Assembly (NCBI GenBank): GCA_024305745.1
Contig: JAHRBS010000010.1
Location: forward strand, 1,929,501 to 1,993,500
DNA length: 64,000 bases
Reading direction: 5' to 3'
From: Polyporus tsugae
Lineage: Eukaryota > Basidiomycota > Agaricomycetes > Polyporales > Polyporaceae
The translations under genes were made by a program, and so were the position numbers. Below the pieces are notes generated by a model. That model saw only the letters and a list, made by a program, of their open reading frames with translations, had not been told where the DNA came from and did no database searches. Shown one piece after another: positions 23,706 through 33,872 of this stretch; the stretch's first letter is position 1, and each line of letters starts with the position of its first letter.

Positions 23706-24576
23706 TTCTGATCTGATTCTTGGACTTTTTTTTTCTTCGAACGTCTCTGCATTCCCTTCCCTTTTCTTCCGGAGCCTTGGTCTCCGCCTCTTGTGCGGTT
23801 CGAATTGGTAGGCCGGGCATGGCCATGGACTTTGGGATCTGTCAGTGTCATTCACACTTTCTTTCGTGTTGCCGTTCGGATTCCGTACTCCTCCCACCGT
23901 CTACTTTTTTGACCGTTGTTCTCGCGATCAACTGTCACGCACCATGATCGTCTCTCCCCGTAGCTCACCCACTGTTAATCTCCGGCTTCCTACAGAACCG
24001 CCGTACCTCCATATGCACCATCCCATATCCCCATTTCTGATATATCCATTCTCTCGCATCACCCGCAGCAGCATTGACCGCCCATACTCGAGTATCGACA
24101 CACACCCTCATATCATATCTTGCAGCATCAGAATACAGTAATTTGTAGAATGTCCGCGGTGATTAACTATGAGTGAAACTACAAGATCGTGGGGGACATC
24201 ATGCATCATAGCGAAAGTGCTTCAGGAAACGCGACAGCGGTATCTCAGGGAAGTAAAAGAGCAATGCGACAATGGTGAGTGTACGGAATGCTGAGGTGGT
24301 GCGATATGGGTAACCGGATCATATAAGTCTGGCGGGCTGAGAGCGCCACACACGCGGGTGTGTGGCGGTGGCGAGGGGATGGGGATGGGGATGGGATGGG
24401 AGGATGTATGTATGTGTCAATGCGAGAAGGGGGGAATGCGTCTGTCTGTGTCTGTAACTACACGAGATCCAATAGGGTCTGGAGCATAAGGCATAAATAA
24501 TCAACGTCCGTACAGTAACTGGCTGATATCGCGTGCGCATAACATATTCCGGACTCATCAACAGGCCTGAGCCCCG
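23706..24576. other. 3' flank of the disordered-protein gene and of the kelch gene (convergent)
   Basis: This is about 870 bp between convergent genes. 23706-24140 is pyrimidine-rich, as expected of a fungal 3' UTR. A G-rich GGGGATG-type simple repeat lies at about 24373-24412. No gene was recognised. Confidence 0.6.
24373..24412. repeat. GGGGATG/GGATG simple repeat
   Basis: Tandem GGGGATGGGGATGGGGATG followed by GGGATGGGAGGATG, then two GTAT units. This is a short microsatellite in the 3' flank of the kelch gene. Confidence 0.7.
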
Positions 24577-27500
24577 TCACTGCTCTTCCGGCGGGTTCGG
24601 GTTGAGCAGGTAGAGCCGCCGCTTCGGCACAGTCACGATCGACACGTCGCGGCGGTTCAGCTCCTCCTCGATCCGACGCTGGCGCGAGTCCTCATCTTCT
24701 TCGTCCTCATCGTCGACGTCGGGGGACATATTGCCGTGCGACGCTGACCGGTAGTCGTGGTCCGGGCCCGCAGTGCGGTACGGCGGCTGGTGGTGCTGGT
24801 ATGGACCACGTCCCTCCGTGGGGAAGGGGAGCGCGACGGAGTCGTTGACTGACAGGGGCCGTGAACCTGCGGGAGACCCCGCGCGAGGGACGGGGGTGAA
24901 CGCCGCGGGCTCGGCGCGTAGGCGGGAGAAGGTGACGGAGAGAATGGATTCTCTAGGGCGCCCTTTCCAGGAAAGGGCAAGGAGGATGGCGTAGAAGACG
25001 GCGGTCCAGGCCAAGAAGACCGCGAAGGCCGTTCTAGGGCCGCGTTGCCATAGGGCAACGAGCGAAAGGACTGAAAGGGCGAGTAGAAGTGTATGGAAGA
25101 GGATATGAATGAAGCTCTCGAAGGGTGGAGGGAGGATAGGGTGGTCGGCTGGGCGACATTGACCCAACATCAGACCGTTGGTGCTCGCAATCTCCATGGG
25201 GCCGGTTCCGGGGGTGTCAGGTTCTCGCCGGTCAATGGGGCTGAGGCGATACTCGCCACCCTACCAAAAAGTTAACATCAAATGAGCAATAAACTCATTG
25301 GAGCACATACCATGCGACTGACGCTACGACGAGGGTCGAGCCAGCTCAGGTCACTGAGGTTGCGCGGACGATGGGAAGGACGTGGGTCCGAGAACGCAGC
25401 AAGACTGTTGCCGCTCGCCCGACGTTGGCGGATCGGCCGGTTAACAACCTCGAACGACTGCTGAGAGGGTGTATGTGTCTGATCGTCCGGGATAGTGGTC
25501 TCCTCCGAACGACGACCCGAGATGCCAGCCCACGTTCCAATCCCGGCCCACGACCTGATCCTCCTCTTGCCCTCCTTGTTCCCGTCCTGCGACAGGGGCT
25601 CCGAGCGCGTCGAAGGGCTCGCGGCGCGGTCATTGATACTCAGCTTCTCCATCGTGGAATCCGCTTGAGTCCGGATGTCACCTGGTTCCCGGTCTCGAGG
25701 GATGCAACACTGCCTTATGGCCAACGCAAGGAGCTGCAGGGCGGGGACGAGAACGTAGAGGCCAGCAAAAAGCACCAAGCCTGCCTTTGCATGGGATGTC
25801 TGGAGATGAACGGAGGTCACCGCACGTTTGGTTATAGGTGAGGCAGTGGTGATAGAGGTGAACGAAGTTGCAAGACCAACAATGCCCAGCGCATAGGCGA
25901 CAACACCGATAAGGATGCCGACATACATGGAAGCGAGATTGCGTTCCGCCGTATGAGTAACGCTGATCGCAGGCTGAGAGATGCGGTAGAGTGCAACGGC
26001 AGGGAGGAAGAGGGCAACAGAAGCGGCACCTAAGACTTTGTGTACCATCGACGTGTTGTATGTGAAGGGGTTAGACGACGTGCTGTTCCCCGTTCCGGAT
26101 CCACTTCCGGATCCGGATCCAGTTCCAGTTCCAGTTCCAGAAGACCCAGAGGGTGGATTAGAACCAGTCGTGGGGGAGCCAGACGGCGAGGTGCCCAAGG
26201 AGGCAGCACACTGCGATAGGTACTGCACGGTAACACCTTGGCCATTGGCGTTAGCGCCAGTCTGTAAGGATCCTTGAAAGCCACCCCAAGTCGCGTTCGT
26301 CTTAGTCAACGTCGCGCTGTAGGCCCGCAGGATCCAAACGTCCGAAAGATAGGTCCCGTTGGCATCGCGCCCGCCAAATATGATAGTATCTGAGGCTGCG
26401 ATGGATGTGTCGCCAACCAGAGGTGTTGACGCAGACAGGACAGCGGCGCCTTGACGAGGCTTGGGAAACTTGCTCTTCGAGCCAGGGTCTCCCGCGGGTA
26501 GCACTCGCGCTAACGCGCCTAGGAATATGATCCGTCAGCATTGAGGCGTTTAGGTTGGAGCAACAACGAACCTGTTCCAACGTCAAGCACAGCCTAACGG
26601 ACTTGACCTCAGTAAACAGAATCACATCTTTCTTGATGACCAAAGACGACGTACGACTTCGCCTTGCTCCAACCCATGTCCATCGTCCCATAAAGTACTA
26701 TTGAATGTTCCCAACAGAACGAACACCTGTTGATTGAAGCTCGAAGACGCCCCAGCCATGTTCGGCACAACAGCGGGGTCGATGCGAGGTGCGAGGCAAG
26801 GTGAGATAGCCTTGACACCACCGGTGGAAGCGTCGATAATCTGTATGTCCTGCACAGCGCAGGATGAGTCCAAGACAGATTGCGTCGATGTGGCCGAGGT
26901 GCATCCACCGACGGCGACAATGGCCTCCCCGATGACGGTGCCGCCCATGGAGACTCTGCCCGCAATGTCTGAGTTGACCTTCACGCGGGCCCAGGAAGCA
27001 TTGACCTGGTCACGGTTATTGGAAGATAGAATGCCGGATATGTCCAGGCGCCACACTTCTGACAACGCGGATATTGTCTTCCCGTCGTAACCTCCGGCCA
27101 TATAAAATGAATTGTTGAGGGAGACACCGGGGTCGGAGGTGCGGACGTCGATCCCACCAACGGCGCCCCAGCGAGCAGAAGGGCCGGAGCCTACCCCAAC
27201 GTTCTGCCAGAACTTGCTGGTGTAATCAAACTCCTGAAACTGCGGTGAGAGGACCCGATCAGGCATGGTTAGTCGGATTACCACATACCCAGATATCGAC
27301 CAGGCCGCTATCGGTCGAGCTTTCGCCGTCGATGACTACGTGGCCGTGGCGACTGTGAGGGGATGGGGGTCTAAGTAAACGTGATATGCGCCCTGTAATA
27401 CGCTTACTAGCTAGCCGCTGAGTCGTCTCCGCTTATCATGGCGGTCCTTGAAGACGGTGTGGACGTGAGGCCATTCGGAGGAGAGGGAGTAGACCATTGC

Positions 27501-27855
27501 AAGCTCTTTAGATCCAAACTAAGGAACACGACTCTAAGCGGGCACACTTCCATGGAAGGGAGGCGAAGACGTACGTGTACGTGGTAGACGTAGGGAACCC
27601 TGATTGTGATTCTCCTCCGAAGATGAGAAGCAATCTGTTCGTATCGTCGTAGCCGATGCTCGCGTCTTTCAAGGGCGGGGGGACTGATTGGCCACCAAGG
27701 AGGTTCGTGAGTTCAATCCACTGGAGTGGGGGGACGGGCATGGATGTTGATATTGTTTGGGCATGAACGGTGGGAAGACATGATGATATGAAGGAGAACA
27801 AGAGGGCGAAAAGAAGATGTGGAGAGCATCGAGGAGAGTCCGAACGGAGGAGCAT
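24577..27855 (-). CDS. Secreted/membrane kelch-propeller protein fused to a cytochrome-b561-like membrane module
   Basis: The start at 27855 begins with a signal peptide (MLLRSDSPRCSPHLLFALLF, then FSFISSCLPTVHAQ). The ectodomain has kelch-type blades: LLLIFGGESQSGFP, NNSFYMAGGYDGKTISALSE with VWRLDISG, EAIVAVGGCTSATS, QQVFVLLGTFNSTLW and DTIIFGGRDANGTYLSDVW. A Gly/Ser-rich linker (GTGTGSGSGSGSGTG, about 26150-26080) leads to a helical bundle: MVHKVLGAASVALFLPAVAL, SMYVGILIGVVAYALGIVGL and HAKAGLVLFAGLYVLVPALQ. His residues near helix starts (MVHK, THTAERN, VHLQTSHAK) resemble those of b561/FRRS1-like domains. A Ser/Arg-rich cytosolic loop follows, then two more hydrophobic segments (SFIHILFHTLLLALSVLSLV, FAVFLAWTAVFYAILLALSW) and an acidic tail ending NPNPPEEQ. 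It is predicted to sit in the plasma or endomembrane with the propeller outside. Heme binding and electron transfer are inference. Confidence 0.8.
26076..26150 (-). repeat. In-frame Gly/Ser/Thr linker repeat in the kelch-b561 gene
   Basis: On the plus strand the segment repeats TCCGGATCC- and AGTTCC-type hexamers. On the coding strand it encodes alternating Gly-Ser/Gly-Thr between propeller and membrane module. Such hexamer runs are prone to length change. Confidence 0.75.
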
Positions 27856-28419
27856 TTTGACGGACAAGGGCAACCAGGGATCCAGGGGGCCTGGGTAGCC
27901 CGTGCTCGTGGCGAGCAGGGAGGAGGAGGACAAAGCCAGGGAATCGATGTGGTTGTTCACAAGAAGGTCCCAGACGCGGCCTGCGAGGGGCCTCCCCGCC
28001 CCGGCGTTCCCTCCCGCTCCCCGTGCCATAGCCGCCCGCACCACACCTCTCCCAACGGCTTCGCGCGACCGGCCTCCGTCCCCGTCCCATCTTTTTCCCT
28101 CCCATCGCCTTATCGCTCTTGCCTTGCCCTTCCTCAGCTCGCCCACCCCCATCCCTTCAGCTCCCCCAAGGCACGTCTCTTGCCTTCCCTCTGCTCACAC
28201 TCGCAAGCTGTGACCACCAACCACACGCACCATTTCTCAGGCCGCTCAATCTCGCCGTATCGTGCCGAACAAATGATGCCGAGCTGTTGATTCGGGCACA
28301 TTCATGGTGCACATGGTCCTCCGGCCGACTTCCAGGCAATACAGGCTAGTCTTTCCGTAGAACCCACCGAGGGCCCCAGGAGGGCCCACACCGTGTAGCC
28401 CCGCCGTAGTCGCGCCACG
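27856..28419. other. 5' flank of the kelch gene
   Basis: This stretch of about 560 bp is pyrimidine-rich on the plus strand (27990-28210) and is the likely promoter and 5' UTR of the minus-strand kelch gene. Frames on the plus strand here are compositional shadows; no product was recognised. Confidence 0.5.
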
Positions 28420-28826
28420 ATGCCTCGAGCCTATTGGATCCCGTTCGGCGACCTCCCAGCGCACGCCCTTCCGAAAAACGTCACATTCACCGGCTATATG
28501 TTCAAGAAAGCTCCAAACTCACAGAGCCACCGACTGGTGTTGCTGCACCGTAGTGATACGCTGGCGAAGAAGAGCCTAGCCGCCGTGCTCAACGTCCGTC
28601 GGGCTTTCCAGGTCAGTATTTCAACACTAGCACCGTCCTAAGTCCGAGCTCTCGGTGTGGCGTTCATCAGAATGTGCATACGCAACTGCGTGCGCATCAC
28701 ACAAGGACCTCCCCCGCTACTTTTTCTCCGATGGCTTGTGTGCACCGGTGGGAACCCCGGTACCACGTCCGTGGCGGACTTGACGGAGCGAACTCCCAAA
28801 CATGGAACGTTCGTCGTCAAATATAG
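28420..28826 (+). CDS. Possible small two-exon gene, 115 residues, unknown family
   Basis: The ATG at 28420 opens 64 codons (MPRAYWIPFGDLPAHALPKN...VLNVRRAFQ) that end at a GTCAGT donor (28612). A 59-nt intron to TTCATCAG (28670) joins in phase to 51 further codons (NVHTQLRAHH...WEPRYHVRGGLDGANSQTWN) and a TAG at 28824-28826. Intron length and phase fit, and composition is coding-like, but I recognise no family and found no independent support. It could be a lineage-specific gene, a fragment, or chance. Confidence 0.35.
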
Positions 28827-31452
28827 CGCCGATATCCCACAATGTGCAATTATCACCGCAACTGCGTGGAGTGTCAAACTCGGCCATGATTTTGACAGTT
28901 GACTGGATGACAGCTATTCGGAGCGCGTACTACCCGCCCATGGGAACGTCAAAACAACGAGATGTGGTTGAGATGGAGGCAAGGTCGTGATTGGCGTTTT
29001 GAAAGGACGCGCGGCGTCGAATCAGGCGATGGTATCCGTGAGGATGTGCTCGTCGAGACCGCGACTCGGACTCGCAATGCTTTAAGGGTTGTAGATACAG
29101 GATGTGTGTGGTTCACCCCGATGTAGTAGCAACGAGAATGACCAAACACCAAATGCAAGCCAATCTGACCGTTGCTGATGCTCTGAGGTGTCTGAGGGGA
29201 TGACAGCAAGCTTATGGGCTGCGTCCTGGGAGGACATGGGACAGAGTTCCTGACGGCACCCTAAACATGAGCGCAGTTGTGGTTATGTCCCCCGAACTTG
29301 AGGACGCTAAAATCTGGTGTATGTTGTGCCATCTGGCGACTCTGCCGTATGATCATCAAGGTGAGCGGTATGTATGCGTTTTCCCCGAGTGTGACGGAAC
29401 GACCAGCTGGAATCATATATCCCATGGAGCGGAGCGCGATACCGAGAACACACGCTGCGCATTGCGGCCCTCTCCGCAAATGTGACAACTTTGCCTGGTG
29501 GGTAGCTCGAACGAGGGACAACGTCTTGAACCACACAGGACAGTGACATGGATTCTTAGGTTGGATCGACAGGTCGATCTTGGCTGCTCCCGCGATCCCT
29601 GCACAGCTCAAGCGTCAGTCCCGGAGCGCCCATATACACGGGCGTCTCTTTCTCTTGTTGGAGGCGCGGGGCCTGGGAACAAAACTTGTCCGAGCTCGCC
29701 GGTCGGTGCGGCTGGTAGGCCCTTCCGGCTAGCGACGACTCCTACTAGCAGACCTTCAAGGCGGCATTGCTTCCTAAGACCACCCGTCAGTCTCAGTTCT
29801 CTGGCAGTAACCTTGTTGATGAGTAAAGAACAGTATCCTGCTAAACCGTCGATTACTGACCGCCTCTGCTGGCAGCCGGCGAACTGTGGATCCCTGCGCT
29901 AGACCTTCTCGGACCTCTTGTCGGCGTTTGTGCCCACAAAGAAGGTGAAGGGAATAAATTTGCTCTCCTATCAAATGACCTGATGTTCTCTGTCCTCTGG
30001 ATTAGTCAAGGGGGAATCCACATACGCCGGCGGCCCCATCCGTCAGGCCCCTCGTATGCTACGGTACGCCTACCGCACGGCGAAGAACTTGAAGGCTCCG
30101 CGACCGCAGGCAACTGCTCCTTTTTCACTGGAAAAACGGATAGTGCACACTAACGGGATAGTACCCGGCAGCCCGAGCATGCCCTGCCACGTATATTGAC
30201 TTGCAGCATGACCTCAATTCCGCCCAACGACGGTGCGCTTGCCGCCATCGTCGCACACAGCATCAGCCACTCCAGCGCACACGAATAGCGAACGATACTG
30301 TCTCCCGTCCACGAGCCCCCGAACCAGACGTCTCCCATCCCAAACCACATGAGCGGTCACTGTTCCACCCCGCTCGTAGCTCAAGGCTCCAGTGAACAAC
30401 CCCGATCAGCCTAGACAGAGGCGGCATCTCTGGCAGTACGTACTGTGGCGGGCGCATTCGACGGCAGACCGGTGCGTTGCACGTTATCTCACGCCCTTTC
30501 TGACCATTTTGTAGACTCCGCTCGCGGGTTTTAGCTACGGCGCGCCGCCAGGCTGCACTGACTTGGCCTTGAGATCCCGACAACGCGCTAAATATTGGGA
30601 TCATGTACGCACGCAAACGCAACTGGACACCCATCAAGCCACCACGCTTTGCTAGAACTGTCCCGGTCCGACGTGCTAGCAACATGTTCTGTATCTGTTA
30701 CCGCGGCCGGTCGGGATGTCCGCGAAAGTCACAGCCCGGCGTTGTATCCGAGCTCGCGGAGCAACTGAACGCCTTGCGTTAGGCGCCAACACACCGTCGC
30801 CCACAAACGATTCGAGGCCCCGTCGACCCTCGACCCCTCCGTACAGGCCGCGCAAGGCGCACAGAGCCCAGGACGTGGACATCGGTAAACGACCTCAAAG
30901 GAACAACCTCGAGCTCATCGCGAACCTTGTGCCTGACGCGAGGAGGGGTCGGGCGGGGGCGAAAAAATACAGAAATACTCAAGTTCCAAGGAGAGATAGG
31001 CCGTCGCCGCAGTGGCGGGGGTGGCGGGGCGGACGCAGAGTGGCCGCCACCCGCACCCACTGCACACGAACACGCTCCCATGTCCTCGGATGGCATCGCG
31101 GCTGTTCTCCCAGGTGAGGCTGCCCCTCCTCTCGTCGTCCGCGTCCATCATGCTTCGATGGCAATACAGCCTGGGGCTCCGGCTGCCAGTGTATGAGCCG
31201 GGCGCGCTATGGCGGCCATCTGTGCAGTCGCACTCGTGTGCGACGCGCCTGCCAGCCCACTCTGCCTGCATCGAGGCGCGCCCGGTCCTGCGGGATACTC
31301 GTCGACTCTGCCATGGCGCGTAGAAAACGTTTGCGAAAACGCTCAGCTGGGTGAGTGTTTAAAACTCTTGCGCGCAGTCGTCCAGATGCTCAGCGAACTC
31401 GATACGGACGTCCCATTCACGACACGGAATCCACCACAACACGACATTCACG
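28827..31452. other. 2.6-kb stretch with no gene I can support
   Basis: I saw only short frames, most without plausible splice extension. Two deserve mention. A plus-strand frame at 29267-29485 has a Cys pattern (WCMLCH, then YVCVFPEC with His at the end) loosely like a zinc-binding module. A minus-strand frame at 29261-29611 contains a hydrophobic stretch (CVLGIALRSMGYMIPAG). Neither could be tied to a family. No terminal inverted repeats, transposase motifs or tRNA-like folds were noticed. Confidence 0.4.
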
Positions 31453-32065
31453 ATGCCTGCTGCGTACGTCTGCATTCCACCACCTCCCCCCCACCTCCCC
31501 CCCACCTCCCCCTCACCACCCACCGCCCCGCCAGTGAGCTTCGCTCCTGGATGTTCTACCATCCCGCGGAATGACGCTTCCCTCGCCATATTATTCGTGC
31601 TAACTCTCTACCGAATATTCAGTCAATGGCCCCAAGTTCTCCTCCCGATTGTCAACAACCCTGAGATGTTCCAATGTCTCATTTGCAAGTCTCCCCATGC
31701 GATGGGTGGGGACGAAGTAGAGCAGCACTTGTGGGCTTGCCACGGAACGACTATGTACGTTTAACCAACATTGCTTTCTTGCCATCACCGACCGTCGGTT
31801 AATCGTCCGCTTTTAGACTGCCGATCAACTGCAGTGTATGTGGCTGGCAATTCAAGCGTGTCGGCAGGTTCGCTTCACACCAATTTTTGCAGTACGTCTA
31901 TCTTCGCCCTTGCATTGTTTCTGGGTGCTGACTTTGATCTGCGGCAGCATCCTCAAGAAACCGTGTAATGAGTGTAGCAAGCACTTCGCTTCTGCGCACG
32001 AGCGGTTCGCTCATCTGTGCGAGCGTCACAACCTCACTACCGAGAACGCACATCTGTTCAGGTGA
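31453..32065 (+). CDS. Small protein made almost entirely of three C2H2 zinc fingers
   Basis: The supported core has three exons: 31666-31754, 31817-31891 and 31948-32065, giving 93 residues from the ATG at 31666. All three fingers fit C-x2-C-x12/13-H-x4-H: FQCLICKSPHAMGGDEVEQH with LWACH; CSVCGWQFKRVGRFASHQF with LQH; and CNECSKHFASAHERFAHLC with ERH. Both introns lie between fingers and restore phase exactly. The frame stays open upstream to an ATG at 31453 (MPAAYVCIPPPPPHLPPTSP), which would add a 71-residue proline-rich leader; which ATG is used is uncertain, so the longer limit is given. C2H2 fingers usually bind DNA or RNA, so a nuclear regulator is likely, but targets are unknown. Tandem fingers with H-x4-H spacing and little else are unusual. 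Confidence 0.72.
31478..31526 (-). repeat. C-rich tract (G-runs on the minus strand), G-quadruplex candidate
   Basis: The plus strand reads repeated CCACCTCCCCC units. The minus strand therefore carries at least three G5-G7 runs plus several GG pairs within 50 bases. If translated from 31453 it encodes a Pro-rich leader. Confidence 0.75.
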
Positions 32066-32464
32066 AGACTCCTAGTGGAAGATCTTCAAATCACCGCATG
32101 TAGAAATTTCTTGACTGCATTCTAGCTAATTTTCGTACCGATAGTCCCATACTTGTAGATACATACTAATTTCGTCGTAGCGTACATTGGTCGTAGTATA
32201 CACTGTAGATACTGAATCTCATTAGTGTAGCCTAGGTACAGTGCGTAGAGCCCATTAATACATCCTTGAACCATAGCATGGCCCTTTCCGACGACGATCT
32301 CTTCAATCTGATACCCGTAGCCTCGCAGCAACACGTGTGTTTCCCGTGAAGCTAGCCGGCGAGTACTTATCTATCCCTTGTAGTCCCTTGTTCACGGGAT
32401 GGCGCGCTAAGTCGAAAGGAACCGATGACTGGGACCCCGCACCAAGGTTTCTGCGTCAAATATC

Positions 32465-32794
32465 CTATTTCAATTTGACGAACTCGAAATAGATACTCGT
32501 CCAAAGGGTCTCAGAGACATGAAAAATGAGTGACTCCAGGTGACTCCTCCAGACCGGCAACCTGTTTGAACACCTCGGCGTGAATAGCTGGGGAATTCCG
32601 CGGATTAGCACAGCGAAGAGACTGACGCGGATCGGACGTAGGACTAAGTCTCTGGCTGAAATGAGCGGTTCCGGTCCGGAGATTCGCAAATCGCGGCCTG
32701 CATCTTTGGCGTCGGGGGTGTTGGCGAATAGTGGGTCCACGAGAAGTTGTGATGGTAGGGTCCTCCCGGCTGCCAGGATATCTCCGCCTATCAT
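32465..32794 (-). CDS. Doubtful 109-residue reading frame, unknown product
   Basis: This is a complete ATG-to-stop frame (MIGGDILAAGRTLPSQLLVD... ending SIYFEFVKLK) with mixed hydrophobic segments (VSLFAVLIRGIPQLF) and no recognised family. It could be an exon of a longer gene extending to about 32990, where further open sequence exists in the same orientation. Confidence is low because nothing but openness supports it. Confidence 0.25.
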   Translation of the reverse strand: MIGGDILAAGRTLPSQLLVDPLFANTPDAKDAGRDLRISGPEPLISARDLVLRPIRVSLFAVLIRGIPQLFTPRCSNRLPVWRSHLESLIFHVSETLWTSIYFEFVKLK

Positions 32795-33731
32795 GGGGTG
32801 TCAGCCTGGACTCGCAGCCCATCGCCAGCCAGCGCCCACCGTCGAGAGGAGGGGCAAGAGCAGCGTGCTTCAATGAGGAAAATGGCGCTTTCCAGAACCT
32901 TTGCCGTAGGCGACTGAATGGTGACAAGGATTCGAGAGCAGCGCCTGGGGCTACTAGTGCATAAGCAGTTCAAAGGCAATGAGGATGGGTAAATTGTTCA
33001 GGCGCGGGCGAGTGGGGCTAGAGCTAGTGCGTACATTGCGGTGACGTGCTTGTCTATTTGTGAAGGGTAACTGGGTTTCTTATTGGCAGCGAGTGGCACA
33101 GTCATCGATGCTGCAGGATCGATAACTTCTTCTCGGGAAAATGCTGGATATCGCGCGCTCGCCGACCGCACATCAGATATGGAGAGTCAAAAGTAACCTA
33201 GCGACGCTATTGTCTCCCAAATCTCTACCTGTGGCTGGGTATTGAGCGGCTGGACGAAACGTGGGCGGGGGGTGGGCGATCTGGTTGGGAGCAAGGAGCG
33301 ATCTCGAATGCGATCCCTCGAGAGTGCCGGGTCAATAGGCGCGCTGACGCTAGCCTCCGACCGGTGCCACCCAAAATTCCTATTCCTGGAAGGTACCACG
33401 TGTGCGGGACCGGCGGGGAGGAAGCGTTTGGTCGAGTTTGGCCGTGTGGGCGCGGGGCTGGCCTGGGGTCCTGGCAAGGTCCCGGTGGCACATGTTCTAA
33501 CACGAGCACATGTCTAGAGGGAGGCAAAACATGCAATTCCTGCTCAGCGTTGGTTCGGGCAACCAGATCATTGCCCGGGCGCGTCGCCTGCGTTGACCTT
33601 GACTCAGTACTCCAGCGACTAGGGCAAATCGCGATCCTCCTCGTTCCAGTGCCGTTCTTATTGACCTTTCCCTGGTACGCCCACAGCGCCAACTGATTAG
33701 GGAATTCAAGGACCGACCCCTTCCGCGCCGC

Positions 33732-33737
33732 TATAAA
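33732..33737 (+). promoter_or_regulatory. TATA-like box of the C2H2 factor gene
   Basis: TATAAA sits in CGCTATAAAGC, 136 bp upstream of the ATG at 33873, and is followed by a C/T-rich stretch typical of fungal transcription starts. Position and context support it; usage is not shown. Confidence 0.5.
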
Positions 33738-33872
33738 GCTTCCTCTTCGACCCTCGTCCTCACATTACATCCCGCCGCCTTCTTGGAACCACCTTGCTCT
33801 TAACCAACCCCGGCACAGCTTCCCGCAAATCCTTCCTCTGGCTTCGACACAACAGCGAGAACACGCTTTGCG

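Larger units (their letters stand above)
32066..33872. other. Gene-poor interval; promoter of the C2H2 factor at its right end
   Basis: Apart from the doubtful minus-strand frame at 32465-32794, I see no supported gene in this 1.8 kb. A TATA-like TATAAA lies at 33732-33737, 136 bp before the start codon of the C2H2 gene, and the following pyrimidine-rich stretch fits a fungal core promoter and 5' UTR. Confidence 0.5.

Noticed and set aside
23006..23851. 281-codon minus-strand frame opposite the disordered-protein gene
   Set aside because: Ser/Cys/Ala-rich shadow of an acidic GC-rich coding strand; the plus-strand model is intact across three exons.
27817..28290. 157-codon plus-strand frame over the kelch gene start
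   Set aside because: Overlaps the signal-peptide exon in antisense and is driven by C-rich promoter composition.
29261..29611. Minus-strand 116-codon frame with a hydrophobic stretch, considered as part of an RTA1-like membrane protein
   Set aside because: Only one helix-like segment, no matching exons on either side, and no diagnostic motif.
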